A model generated the notes under the pieces. It did no database searches and had not been told where the DNA came from. It saw only the letters and a program-made list of their open reading frames with translations. A stretch of 64,000 nucleotides of DNA from an uncultured Psychrosphaera sp. (GTDB lineage: Bacteria > Pseudomonadota > Gammaproteobacteria > Enterobacterales > Alteromonadaceae): positions 86,164-150,163 of the forward strand of contig NZ_CANMSK010000009.1 of the NCBI RefSeq assembly GCF_947500655.1. The letters are read 5' to 3'. Each line of letters begins with the position of its first letter. The stretch's first letter is position 1. Shown here piece by piece: positions 56,214 to 64,000 of this stretch. A program made the position numbers and the translations under genes.

Positions 56214-57683
56214 CTAGCCCATACGGTAGTTTGGTGCTTCCTTTGTAATTTGCACATCATGCACATGAGACTCGCCCATACCTGCTGATGTTACGCGTAC
56301 AAATACAGGTTTAGTGTTTAGTTCTGGAATTGAACCACAGCCTGTTAGACCCATTGCTGAACGTATGCCACCTAGTTGTTGGTGAATTATGTTTTCGATT
56401 GGGCCTTTGTATGCAACACGTCCTTCAATACCTTCTGGTACTAATTTTTCTTTGTTGTCTGATTTTTGGAAGTAGCGGTCTGATGAACCATGAGATTGGT
56501 TCATTGCACCTAGACTTCCCATACCGCGATACGACTTGTAATAACGGCCTTGGTATAATTCAACTTCGCCAGGTGCTTCTTCTGTACCTGCTAGCATTGA
56601 ACCAACCATTACACAGCTTGCGCCTGCAACTAGAGCTTTTGAAATATCACCTGAGAAACGAATACCACCGTCTGCTATTACTGGGACATCTTTGCCTGCA
56701 ACGGCTTCAACAGCATCTGAAATAGCCGTGATTTGTGGAACACCACAACCGGTAACGATACGTGTTGTACAAATTGAACCTGGGCCAATTCCTACTTTAA
56801 CTGCGTCTACGCCAGCTTCTACTAAAGCTAATGCGCCAGAAGCGGTTGCTACGTTACCACCTACGATATCTAAATCTGGGTATGCGGCTCTTGTTTTAGA
56901 AACACGGTCTAGTACACCTTGAGAGTGACCATGAGATGTGTCGATTAATAAAACATCTACACCTGCGGCTACTAAAGCTTCAATACGTTCATCTGTACCT
57001 GCGCCTACACCTACGGCTGCGCCTACACGTAAGCGACCTAAAGAGTCTTTACATGCATTTGGCTTGCTGTCCGCTTTTTGGAAATCTTTTACTGTGATCA
57101 TGCCTTTAAGTTTAAATTCATCATCAACTACTAATATCTTTTCGATGCGGTTTTCGTGCATTAATTTGAAAACAACTTCGTTTGCAGCACCTTCTTTAAC
57201 CGTGATCAAGCGCGCTTTTGGCGTCATAATACTAGTTACGTTGGTTTTTAAATTCGCTTCAAAACGAAGATCTCGACCTGTTACAATACCTTGTAGGTTA
57301 TTGTCTTTATCTACAACTGGGAAACCTGAGAAGCCATGCTCGTCAGCCATAGCCATTACTTCACCAACATTAATGGCAGTAGAAACAGTAACAGGGTCAG
57401 AAACAACACCAGCTTCGAATTTTTTTACACGGCGAACTTCGTTAGCTTGCGCTTCAATAGACATATTCTTATGAATAAAACCTAATCCACCTTCTTGCGC
57501 AAGGGCAATAGCTAAACGGCTTTCAGTTACAGTATCCATTGCAGAGGACACCATAGGGATATTTAATTCGATGTTACGAGTTAAACGGGTTTTTAGATTG
57601 GCTTCGTGAGGAAGAATCGCTGAGTGTCCTGGAACAAGTAGAACATCATCAAATGTTAGAGCTTCTTTAGCTATGCGCAACAT
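56214..57683 (-). CDS. guaB: IMP dehydrogenase
   Basis: A 489-residue GuaB oxidising IMP to XMP with NAD+. The barrel is interrupted by two CBS domains (about 95-205; [22 protein letters not shown]). The active-site loop is [11 protein letters not shown] with the catalytic Cys, and the flap carries the [10 protein letters not shown] segment. Length matches E. coli (488). It starts at ATG 57683 after AAGG. The minus-strand leader contains ATCACCTCCTT, identical to the 16S rRNA 3' tail. Confidence 0.98.
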   Translation of the reverse strand: MLRIAKEALTFDDVLLVPGHSAILPHEANLKTRLTRNIELNIPMVSSAMDTVTESRLAIALAQEGGLGFIHKNMSIEAQANEVRRVKKFEAGVVSDPVTVSTAINVGEVMAMADEHGFSGFPVVDKDNNLQGIVTGRDLRFEANLKTNVTSIMTPKARLITVKEGAANEVVFKLMHENRIEKILVVDDEFKLKGMITVKDFQKADSKPNACKDSLGRLRVGAAVGVGAGTDERIEALVAAGVDVLLIDTSHGHSQGVLDRVSKTRAAYPDLDIVGGNVATASGALALVEAGVDAVKVGIGPGSICTTRIVTGCGVPQITAISDAVEAVAGKDVPVIADGGIRFSGDISKALVAGASCVMVGSMLAGTEEAPGEVELYQGRYYKSYRGMGSLGAMNQSHGSSDRYFQKSDNKEKLVPEGIEGRVAYKGPIENIIHQQLGGIRSAMGLTGCGSIPELNTKPVFVRVTSAGMGESHVHDVQITKEAPNYRMG

Positions 57684-57711
57684 GGAAATTTTACCTTAAC
57701 TTAATATTTGG

Positions 57712-57792
57712 AAGGAGGTGATTACGTTGCGGCGGGATTTTAGTCTAAAAAGTGTCCTAGGTAAATCAAATTTATCAAAATCCGTAAAATAA
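57712..57792 (+). other. Extended Shine-Dalgarno sequence with a 21-codon frame
   Basis: AAGGAGGTGAT (57712-57722) is an 11-base perfect complement of the 16S 3' end. TTG at 57727 opens a 21-codon frame to TAA at 57792, with eight bases between GGAGG and TTG. It could be a leader peptide gene upstream of xseA or simply the antisense of the guaB leader. No homology is recognised. Confidence 0.35.
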
Positions 57793-57922
57793 TCTGTGCG
57801 ATTGAACAAATATTATTAAATCAAAAAATACAGCTTATTTTGATCCCCTGTATTTCCAACAAATTATTCTATAACTGACTTTCAATTACACTCTTGGTAA
57901 ACTCCACGTATCAGCCAATAAA

Positions 57923-59290
57923 TTGAAATATAAATTAGTGCAAACTCATAATAACGCCCAACAGCAACATATATATCAAGTCTCGGAGCTTAATCAAAAG
58001 GCCCGTATGTTATTGGAAGGTGAGTTTGTCAATATTTGGATTTCAGGCGAAATTTCAAACTTAGTTAAAGCCTCTAGCGGCCATTGGTATTTTTCGCTAA
58101 AAGACAAACGCGCACAAATTAAAAGTGCCATGTTTAAAGGCAATAACCGTTCGGTAAGAGCTATTGTTGAAAACGGTACACAAGTTTTAGTTAGAGGTCG
58201 AATTAGCCTGTATGAACCACGAGGTGATTTTCAGTTTATTGCTGAGGTGATGGAACCTGCCGGCGAAGGTTTATTAAAACAACAGTTTGAACAACTTAAA
58301 CAGCAATTAGCGCAAATGGGCTTATTTGATCAAGACGTTAAACGCCCTATTCCAGTATCGCCAAAACGAGTTGGTATTGTTACCTCACCTACAGGTGCAG
58401 CGGTACACGATATTTTAACTGTATTAAAGCGCCGTTCTCCGCAAACCGAAGTCATCCTTTATCCAACTATGGTACAAGGTGAGCAAGCTGCCCAAAATAT
58501 AATTTGGGCGATTAACGCCGCCAATCATAGAAATGAAGTGGACGTATTAATTGTTGGACGTGGTGGTGGTTCATTAGAAGATATGTGGTGTTTTAATGAC
58601 GAAGCCCTCGCCCACACTATTTATAATTCAGCTTTGCCAATTATCAGTGCCGTTGGTCATGAAGTTGATGTGTCCATTTCTGACTTTGTTGCTGACTTAC
58701 GCGCACCAACCCCTTCTGCCGCAGCCGAGATTGTTTCAACGGACAACTCAGAACTTGTGAATAAAACCACGCAACTGTATTCACGATTGTTGATGGCTTA
58801 TACCAATATTCATAAAAACAGAAAAGCACAGTTTGGCCAGTTGAATAAAACCTTAAGCCTGTTGCACCCAAGTCATAAAATTAGATTAGCCCAGCAACAA
58901 ACAGACGAGCTAAATTTAAAGCTAAACAGCTTGATAAAACAAACTATGGCGCAAAAACAACAACGCTCATCCATTGGCAAAGAAATGCTGTTAGCTAATA
59001 CGCCAAAACATCAACTTCAGTTAGCCAAAAACAAACAAGCTCAACTAACTCACGACTTACAAACTAGCTTTAATAGTTATTTTGCTAAAACTCAGCAGCG
59101 CTTTGCTAGTAACATAGAGAAGTTAAATATTGTCAGTCCATTAGCTACATTGCAGCGTGGTTATGCCATTGCCACGTCCAACACAGGTAAGGTTATAACC
59201 AATACAACGCAAGTTAATATTGACGATAAGTTAAATATCAAAGTGGAAGATGGCGACATTGCCGTCAAAGTTATAGAGTCAGGACAATAA
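57923..59290 (+). CDS. xseA: Exodeoxyribonuclease VII large subunit
   Basis: A 455-residue XseA. The N-terminal OB fold (IYQVSELNQKARMLLEGEFV, WISGEISNL, WYFSLKDKRAQIKSAMF) is followed by the nuclease domain (RVGIVTSPTGAAVHDIL, DVLIVGRGGGSLEDMWCFND, SAVGHEVDVSISDFVADLRAPTPSAAAE) and a long coiled coil. The start is TTG, or GTG five codons later; no ribosome binding site is clear. It is divergent from guaB, the usual arrangement. Confidence 0.95.
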   Translation: MKYKLVQTHNNAQQQHIYQVSELNQKARMLLEGEFVNIWISGEISNLVKASSGHWYFSLKDKRAQIKSAMFKGNNRSVRAIVENGTQVLVRGRISLYEPRGDFQFIAEVMEPAGEGLLKQQFEQLKQQLAQMGLFDQDVKRPIPVSPKRVGIVTSPTGAAVHDILTVLKRRSPQTEVILYPTMVQGEQAAQNIIWAINAANHRNEVDVLIVGRGGGSLEDMWCFNDEALAHTIYNSALPIISAVGHEVDVSISDFVADLRAPTPSAAAEIVSTDNSELVNKTTQLYSRLLMAYTNIHKNRKAQFGQLNKTLSLLHPSHKIRLAQQQTDELNLKLNSLIKQTMAQKQQRSSIGKEMLLANTPKHQLQLAKNKQAQLTHDLQTSFNSYFAKTQQRFASNIEKLNIVSPLATLQRGYAIATSNTGKVITNTTQVNIDDKLNIKVEDGDIAVKVIESGQ

Positions 59291-59310
59291 AGTAAGCGTT
59301 ATTAAATAAT

Positions 59311-60135
59311 ATGACTAGGATGGTAAAACTGGGTAAGCGCCTACAAACAATAGAAAAGTTGGTAACTACTAACTATGACCATATATGGGATTGTTGCTGT
59401 GACCATGGTTTATTGGGCGCGGCATTACTCAATAAACAATCATCTAGTGTTATTCATTTTGTTGATATAGTCCCAGAGTTAATGAGTGAGTTGCACCTTA
59501 AGCTGAAACAGTTTTATCCGCAGGAAAATATAAGCGCACAACAACTAACAACTTCAGATAATAAAACACGATGGCAAACACACTGCATTGACGTAAATAC
59601 CCTGCCCTTAGCGTCTTACAAAAAACTAGGACTGGAGCATGCTCAAGAAAGTGAACTTCAGAACGCTCAAAGCCAGCAAAAAGCGGATCATAAAGCTAAT
59701 CACAAAGCTAAGCACTTAGTGATCATTGCCGGCGTTGGTGGTGACTTAATGTGTGAATTTGTTAATAACATTTATAAAGCACATCCCAATCTAGATATCG
59801 ACTTTTTGTTATGTCCTGTTCATCATCAATATACTTTACGCCAACAGTTAATTAACTTGAACTTAAGGTTACAACAAGAAGTATTGGTAGAAGAAAACAA
59901 ACGCTTTTATGAAGTGCTGTTAGTAAAGGCTGACGCAAAAGCGGATCTAAAACCAATAGCACTAACAGGCAAAGATTTGTGGCAAACAGCAAGTGAACAA
60001 GAATATAGAACCGCAAAACGCTATTTAGCCAAAACATTGCAGCATTATCAACGCATGGTATTAGGTGGTCGTATGGATGTGGCAAGTGTTATTGAAGATT
60101 ATGAAGCGGTTGAAATAAAACTTTGTACTATCTAA
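59311..60135 (+). CDS. trmK: TrmK-like tRNA (adenine22-N1)-methyltransferase family protein
   Basis: A 274-residue SAM-dependent methyltransferase of the TrmK family. It starts LGKRLQTIEKLV, the SAM loop is IWDCCCDHGLLGAALL (DHG motif), and the second motif is IIAGVGGDLMCEFV with VHHQYTLRQQL and RFYEVLLVKA towards the end. TrmK methylates N1 of A22 in tRNA. Gammaproteobacterial members are less studied and may have other targets. The middle region (about 108-130) is a low-complexity Gln/Lys/Ala insertion. It lies 20 bases after xseA, probably cotranscribed. Confidence 0.78.
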   Translation: MTRMVKLGKRLQTIEKLVTTNYDHIWDCCCDHGLLGAALLNKQSSSVIHFVDIVPELMSELHLKLKQFYPQENISAQQLTTSDNKTRWQTHCIDVNTLPLASYKKLGLEHAQESELQNAQSQQKADHKANHKAKHLVIIAGVGGDLMCEFVNNIYKAHPNLDIDFLLCPVHHQYTLRQQLINLNLRLQQEVLVEENKRFYEVLLVKADAKADLKPIALTGKDLWQTASEQEYRTAKRYLAKTLQHYQRMVLGGRMDVASVIEDYEAVEIKLCTI

Positions 60136-60159
60136 ATAACCGTTAAAACAATATTAAAG

Positions 60160-60195
60160 CCGCATTTGAGTTGATAACCCAAATGCGGTTTTGAA
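60160..60195 (+). terminator. Terminator after the trmK-like gene
   Basis: CCGCATTTG (60160-60168) pairs with CAAATGCGG (60180-60188), followed by TTTTG. Confidence 0.6.
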
Positions 60196-60225
60196 GATTT
60201 TATCTATATGAGTTTTTTAAACCGT

Positions 60226-60858
60226 TTAGAAAACGCTGAAGTAATTATCTAACGTGGATAACAGAACATAAGTAAACAGCAGTACACTAAACATAACAAC
60301 ATGGAACATACCAATTGAAGCGCTATTTAATAAAACGGCAGTCTTAAGTTTCGTTTGCAGACGTCTTATAACATAGCGGTTAATAAACGCAGCGGATAAA
60401 AGATTGATCATTATGATCAACAAACGCATTTCAGGTGCTTGTAATACGCCCTCAAAAAAGCCAATTCCAGAGTCTTTAGATTTTGCCTCAAAAAATGTAG
60501 TTAACCACTGTGATGAGCCACTTAACCATACCACCATGAAAATTAAGATTTCAAAGAACAACACAATATAAAAAGGCCTTAATGATATTCGCGCATTAGA
60601 CTGCTTTTTGATATCCAGTTTTAACTCTGCAATCATAGTTTTTAATTTTTTATAAACCAAAGGATCTTCCTTTGATGTGTGTTTGTTTAACAAGGACTTT
60701 AATTCAGTTAATAACTTTAAAGACTCAACATAATTTTCGGCTTTACCGAACCTAGCTCTTTGAGATACCCAAGTATAAATAACTGGAGCTAATAAAGACA
60801 AGGCTGCTGCAAACGCACTAATAAAATTGGCGTAATCACCCAATGACGCATTATTCAT
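60226..60858 (-). CDS. Unrecognised membrane protein
   Basis: A 210-residue protein not assigned to a family. Four hydrophobic segments are visible at about 10-30, 95-117, 140-162 and 180-205, with a charged helical loop between the first two (VESLKLLTELKSLLNKHTSK). The topology suggests an inner-membrane protein with a cytoplasmic coiled segment. It is convergent with the trmK-like gene and stands alone. Confidence 0.6.
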   Translation of the reverse strand: MNNASLGDYANFISAFAAALSLLAPVIYTWVSQRARFGKAENYVESLKLLTELKSLLNKHTSKEDPLVYKKLKTMIAELKLDIKKQSNARISLRPFYIVLFFEILIFMVVWLSGSSQWLTTFFEAKSKDSGIGFFEGVLQAPEMRLLIIMINLLSAAFINRYVIRRLQTKLKTAVLLNSASIGMFHVVMFSVLLFTYVLLSTLDNYFSVF

Positions 60859-61217
60859 TACTCTTACTCCACTTACTTTTAATTAAAAAATGATAACTCA
60901 CTCTGTTGTATTAAAATCAGGGTAATATATCAATAAGTTATATATGAAATTAAATCACCTAACAAAATCAGGGGGCAAACTAACCGTTCTGACTAATTTA
61001 TTTGAGGTTTACATGCAAAAGTAGCTTAGAGCATTACAGAATATGAAACAGTTACCCCTCTTAATCTTAACTATTTTATTTCACTAGATTTATCACCAAC
61101 TCTAGTTAATATAGGTGGGGCTACTTATCTAAAATCGGAATAAAGGTTGTTGTTTATGTTCTGCTTTTGTACACATTTTGGTTCACTTAATAGGGCATTA
61201 AGTTTCAGGAGTAATAT
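60859..61217. other. Intergenic, upstream of the phosphorelay pair
   Basis: No gene is supported in this AT-rich 359-base spacer. It must hold the divergent promoters for the membrane protein and the REC-Hpt gene; CAGGAG lies eight bases before the ATG at 61218. Confidence 0.45.
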
Positions 61218-61994
61218 ATGAAAAGGAGTACAGACAATAACTCGCAAACATCTTTATTCAAAAATGAATCTAATTATGATTCTGTAGATCCTCAAGCCGA
61301 GTCAATTCCTTCACTATCTGGTGATGTTTTATTGGTAGAAGATAATAAAGTGAATCAACATTTGTTCACGTTTAATATCGAAAAAACAGGTGCAAAAGTG
61401 GATTTAGCCGAAAATGGCCAAGAAGGATTGCAGAAGGCACTCACTGATCATTATGATTTAATTTTGATGGATATTGAAATGCCACTAATGGATGGCAAAG
61501 AAGCGATGAGTTCACTTGTGCAGCTTGGTATCAATATTCCTATTTATGCTCTAACAGCCAATAATATGCCATCGGATATCCAAGAGTACTCAAACCTCGG
61601 CTTTACTGGAACCTTGACTAAACCGCTGGAGTTAACAAAGTTATATCAAATACTTAATCAACATCTAACCAATAGTGACGATAAAGTGCATAATACATCT
61701 CACGCTAGTCCTATATTAGTTCAAGATCCTAAGATCAGAGCTATGTTCTACACCGAATTAGCAAAACAACATTTTGAAATCACTGAATATATAACAACGC
61801 TCAACTATTCAGGATTAATGAAAATAGCGCATGTTATCAATGGATTAGCTGGAAATTTTGGTTATGATAAGTTAACTTTGTTAGCTGAAAAATCTTTACA
61901 ATCATTAAAACAAAAAGAGTATCAACAAGCAATTCAACATTGTAGTAGCCTCAATCAGACAGTAGCGGAAGTATTAAATGAGTTTAACGATTAA
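61218..61994 (+). CDS. Response regulator receiver fused to an Hpt-like domain
   Basis: A 258-residue protein. After a polar N-terminal extension (about 1-33) comes a receiver domain with acidic pair E41-D42, phospho-acceptor D85 (LILMDIEMPLMDG), the TANN switch segment and K135. The C-terminal 90 residues form a helical bundle with MKIAHVINGLAGNFGY, matching the Hpt motif with phospho-acceptor H205. The usual Lys after the His is Asn here. Such REC-Hpt proteins are normally the end part of hybrid kinases; here it is free-standing. It overlaps the next gene by 17 bases. Confidence 0.83.
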   Translation: MKRSTDNNSQTSLFKNESNYDSVDPQAESIPSLSGDVLLVEDNKVNQHLFTFNIEKTGAKVDLAENGQEGLQKALTDHYDLILMDIEMPLMDGKEAMSSLVQLGINIPIYALTANNMPSDIQEYSNLGFTGTLTKPLELTKLYQILNQHLTNSDDKVHNTSHASPILVQDPKIRAMFYTELAKQHFEITEYITTLNYSGLMKIAHVINGLAGNFGYDKLTLLAEKSLQSLKQKEYQQAIQHCSSLNQTVAEVLNEFND

Positions 61995-62394
61995 CATATT
62001 ATTAGTAGATGATGTCGAATATAGCAGAGATCTATTACGTGGTTCGTTATTAACCTGTACACACGAACATAAAATGGATATTGAAACTAATTTTTTCCAC
62101 TCTTCTACTGGAGCCGATATAATCGACGTTATAAAATACAATAAGATTGACTTAGTTTATTTAGATATTGACTTGCCACACATCAGTGGCCTTAATGTAT
62201 TAAAAGAGATCAGAGAAAATTATCCTAAACTCATGGTAGTGATGGTTTCTGGGGAAAGCTCTATAGAAAATGTGACAACGGCAATAAGAAGCGGAGCGAA
62301 TGGCTTTATTGTTAAACCTTTTAATTCTGGTCGTATTTTAGAAACTGTAGAAAATTATTTAAAAAGATTATCAAAACAGAAAGCTAAAAGTTAG
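61978..62394 (+). CDS. Stand-alone response regulator receiver protein
   Basis: A 138-residue CheY-like receiver: D11-D12, phospho-acceptor D63 (VYLDIDLPHISGL), the T/S at VSGE, and K in IVKPF near residue 117. No output domain is attached. The 17-base overlap with the REC-Hpt gene implies coupled translation and probably a phosphotransfer pair. No kinase is nearby. Confidence 0.87.
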   Translation: MSLTINILLVDDVEYSRDLLRGSLLTCTHEHKMDIETNFFHSSTGADIIDVIKYNKIDLVYLDIDLPHISGLNVLKEIRENYPKLMVVMVSGESSIENVTTAIRSGANGFIVKPFNSGRILETVENYLKRLSKQKAKS

Positions 62395-62462
62395 CTTTTC
62401 GCATTTTAACACTATCCCTAGGCTTTCAGTACCCACAGTAATCTCGTGTTTTAAATGATAAA

Positions 62463-62496
62463 ATCAAAAAAGGGACTGTAAAACAGTCCCTTTTTT
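62463..62496. terminator. Bidirectional terminator
   Basis: AGGGACTGT-AAA-ACAGTCCCT flanked by A-run and T-run, between the convergent receiver gene and the 398-residue protein gene. Confidence 0.85.
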
Positions 62497-62530
62497 AATA
62501 TGTTACGCATTATCCGAAGACTTTATGCGT

Positions 62531-63727
62531 TTATCCAAATATCTTACGCATTAAGGTAATAACTTGGTCGATATTTTTGCCTAACTTAACTTCACTGATC
62601 AATGCATTACGTTTGTTTTGCATATAAGCAGGCATATCATCGCTAGCAAGACGCTTATCAACAATCATCTCTGCAGTTTCTTTAGTACGTTTTGTACGAG
62701 TTGTGCCCGATGCCTTTCTTGTTGAAACTGGTTTATCGCGTAATCTAACGTAGTTTGATTGACCAGCTAGTTCAGGTGAAGCAAACAAGTATAAATCTAA
62801 TAAGATGGCACGATTACGCCAAATTTTTTGTTCTACTTCATTTTCGTCAGTTGCTTCTGGTTGAGCTTTACGCCACCAAGCAAACGATCTTACTGCTAAT
62901 ACTAGTTCGTTCCAGTAACCGTCAAAATTAAAGTTATTGAACTTAGTAATAGATAAACCTTGGCAGATAACATCAACTTTAGCGTTTGTAAGCGCTACAA
63001 ATTGATCTGGACGGCGCATTGCTAATAAACGAGTTGCTGGTGCAACACCTGCTTTTTCGCCTGCGGGTTTGTTTTCAGTGTACGTTGTGAATAATTCTGT
63101 GTAAGCAGCAACAAATGCTTGGTAATGTTCGTGAGTCACTTCACCTTCTAGAGGGATGTGAGCTAACGCTTTATCTAATTCATGTGCTTTTGTTTGTAAT
63201 ATTGCATGAAAAACTTTAGCGCCTTTAGTAGAGCCAAACCATTCACAATCAAAGTCGTAAATATTAAAGTCATGCTGATTTGTATGTTTACCAGCAAAAG
63301 CTAATAAATCTAATTCTGTCATTTGAGCTAATGGAGTAGAACGAATGCTGTCGATATGATCTAACAGTCTAAATCTTTCGTCTAAAGCCTGTACTGTGCT
63401 TTGAGCTTGAATAAAGTCAGAATAAATAACCCAAGGGGCGATTTTAGTCGTTTTTAATTGAGAAAGACTAATTGCTTTTTCTAGCAAATCTTGCATTTTC
63501 TTTAGAGGCACAAACTGAGGAGGATCCATCAAATCTTGATTTAAGTCTTCAGTGGTGATCCTTAGTAGCTCAGTACTCCAATTTAAAAAATTCTCTGGAT
63601 GTTCAACCACTTTAACGGCCATTAAATTTAAGCTTAATTCAGTAGCATATTGTAAAATGCTCTGATAAATTGTGTTTTCTGCATCTGACAATGCCATTTT
63701 TACAGGGGACGCTAACAGTTTTCTCAT
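62531..63727 (-). CDS. Unrecognised cytosolic protein
   Basis: A 398-residue soluble protein without a family I recognise with confidence. The middle region ATRLLAMRRPDQFVALTNAK followed by FDGYWNELVLAVRSFAWW resembles a helical segment seen in some restriction- or nuclease-associated proteins that check a gene-product tail, but this is weak. The C-terminal part is basic (RKASGTTRTKRTKETAEMIVD). It is convergent with the receiver gene and ordinary in base composition, so it may be a conserved chromosomal gene. Confidence 0.6.
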   Translation of the reverse strand: MRKLLASPVKMALSDAENTIYQSILQYATELSLNLMAVKVVEHPENFLNWSTELLRITTEDLNQDLMDPPQFVPLKKMQDLLEKAISLSQLKTTKIAPWVIYSDFIQAQSTVQALDERFRLLDHIDSIRSTPLAQMTELDLLAFAGKHTNQHDFNIYDFDCEWFGSTKGAKVFHAILQTKAHELDKALAHIPLEGEVTHEHYQAFVAAYTELFTTYTENKPAGEKAGVAPATRLLAMRRPDQFVALTNAKVDVICQGLSITKFNNFNFDGYWNELVLAVRSFAWWRKAQPEATDENEVEQKIWRNRAILLDLYLFASPELAGQSNYVRLRDKPVSTRKASGTTRTKRTKETAEMIVDKRLASDDMPAYMQNKRNALISEVKLGKNIDQVITLMRKIFG

Positions 63728-63927
63728 GGAAAATTTATACTCAGTACTTTAACCAATCAGTATAATCGGTATGAACTCAAAGGCCGTCTATCATACCTAA
63801 AACAGCCGTTATTTTCCAGTAGTAATATAAGGTTATCCCCTACCCCGTTAATTTCAGTGCTTTACAAAGCTTTATTATTAATAACATTACCTTAAAACCG
63901 AAACAAAAAAGGCCACATAATGTGTAA

Positions 63928-63959
63928 TGCCAGTCAGTTAAGCCGACTGGCATTTTTAT
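63928..63959 (+). terminator. Hairpin with T-run near the right edge
   Basis: ATGCCAGTC (63928-63936) pairs with GACTGGCAT (63946-63954), followed by TTTTTAT. It may end a gene beyond the right edge on the minus strand or be bidirectional. Confidence 0.5.
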
Positions 63960-64000
63960 TTCCGTTTTTGGGATACTTAGACGGTTTTGGCTTTACCCAT

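Noticed and set aside
63973..64000. C-terminal end of a gene entering from the right edge on the minus strand
   Set aside because: Only about nine codons are visible (one frame reads MGKAKTV then stop), too little to support a call.

Overview
The window looks like a chromosome segment of an AT-rich marine gammaproteobacterium of the order Alteromonadales, most likely Colwelliaceae-like (Colwellia/Thalassotalea type). The placement is inferred from conserved gene blocks (ftsH-folP-glmM-tpiA-secG-tRNA-Leu(GAG); cydABX-cydDC; ffh/ypjD/corB; purL/mltF/tadA; guaBA/xseA), from a TonB receptor next to a TPR-sulfotransferase, and from protein style. No rRNA is present to prove it.

Layout. (1) 1-10353 is an accessory region at the 3' end of tRNA-Leu(GAG), where relatives such as E. 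coli carry metY-rimP-nusA. It holds the start of a sensor with periplasmic binding domains, a DUF3800 protein, an unrecognised CoiA-like zinc-finger protein, a complete Hachiman anti-phage pair (hamA-hamB), an AbiE type IV toxin-antitoxin pair, a decayed copy of the tRNA 3' end with its terminator, and several structured hairpin repeats. No integrase or transposase is visible. (2) 10354-17039 is the tRNA-Leu/secG/tpiA/glmM/folP/ftsH/rlmE block with divergent yhbY. (3) 17410-22807 has an NhaC-type antiporter, a NagX-like membrane acyltransferase, an amidase fused to a degenerate serine hydrolase, and a DUF2986 miniprotein. (4) 22842-30797 is a full cytochrome bd operon (cydA-B-X-D-C) with an FNR-type box and a divergent Cys-rich PAS sigma-54 activator. 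(5) 30885-37611 has ffh, ypjD, corB, a chemoreceptor and phospholipase A. (6) 37728-40858 has a lytic-transglycosylase-like lipoprotein, four tandem small-RNA genes with sigma-E-type promoters, and gshA. (7) 41019-45134 has the sulfotransferase and TonB receptor. (8) 45534-54100 has purL, mltF, tadA, two paralogous small membrane proteins and a membrane-anchored retropepsin-like protein. (9) 54169-63727 has guaA, guaB, xseA, a TrmK-like methyltransferase, an unknown membrane protein, an orphan phosphorelay pair and an unknown cytosolic protein.

The strongest novel signal is at 38347-39035: four consecutive copies of a roughly 70-nt RNA gene, each with GAACTT-N15-TCTAA (the sigma-E promoter pattern) and its own terminator. 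They lie in the place and orientation where E. coli keeps micA, beside gshA, and their 5' ends resemble MicA. The copies differ in the 5' part while terminator stems co-vary, which suggests an expanded envelope-stress sRNA family. A second signal is a set of mosaic hairpin repeats (7.5, 9.7-10.1 and 39.1 kb) whose stems change in a compensatory way.
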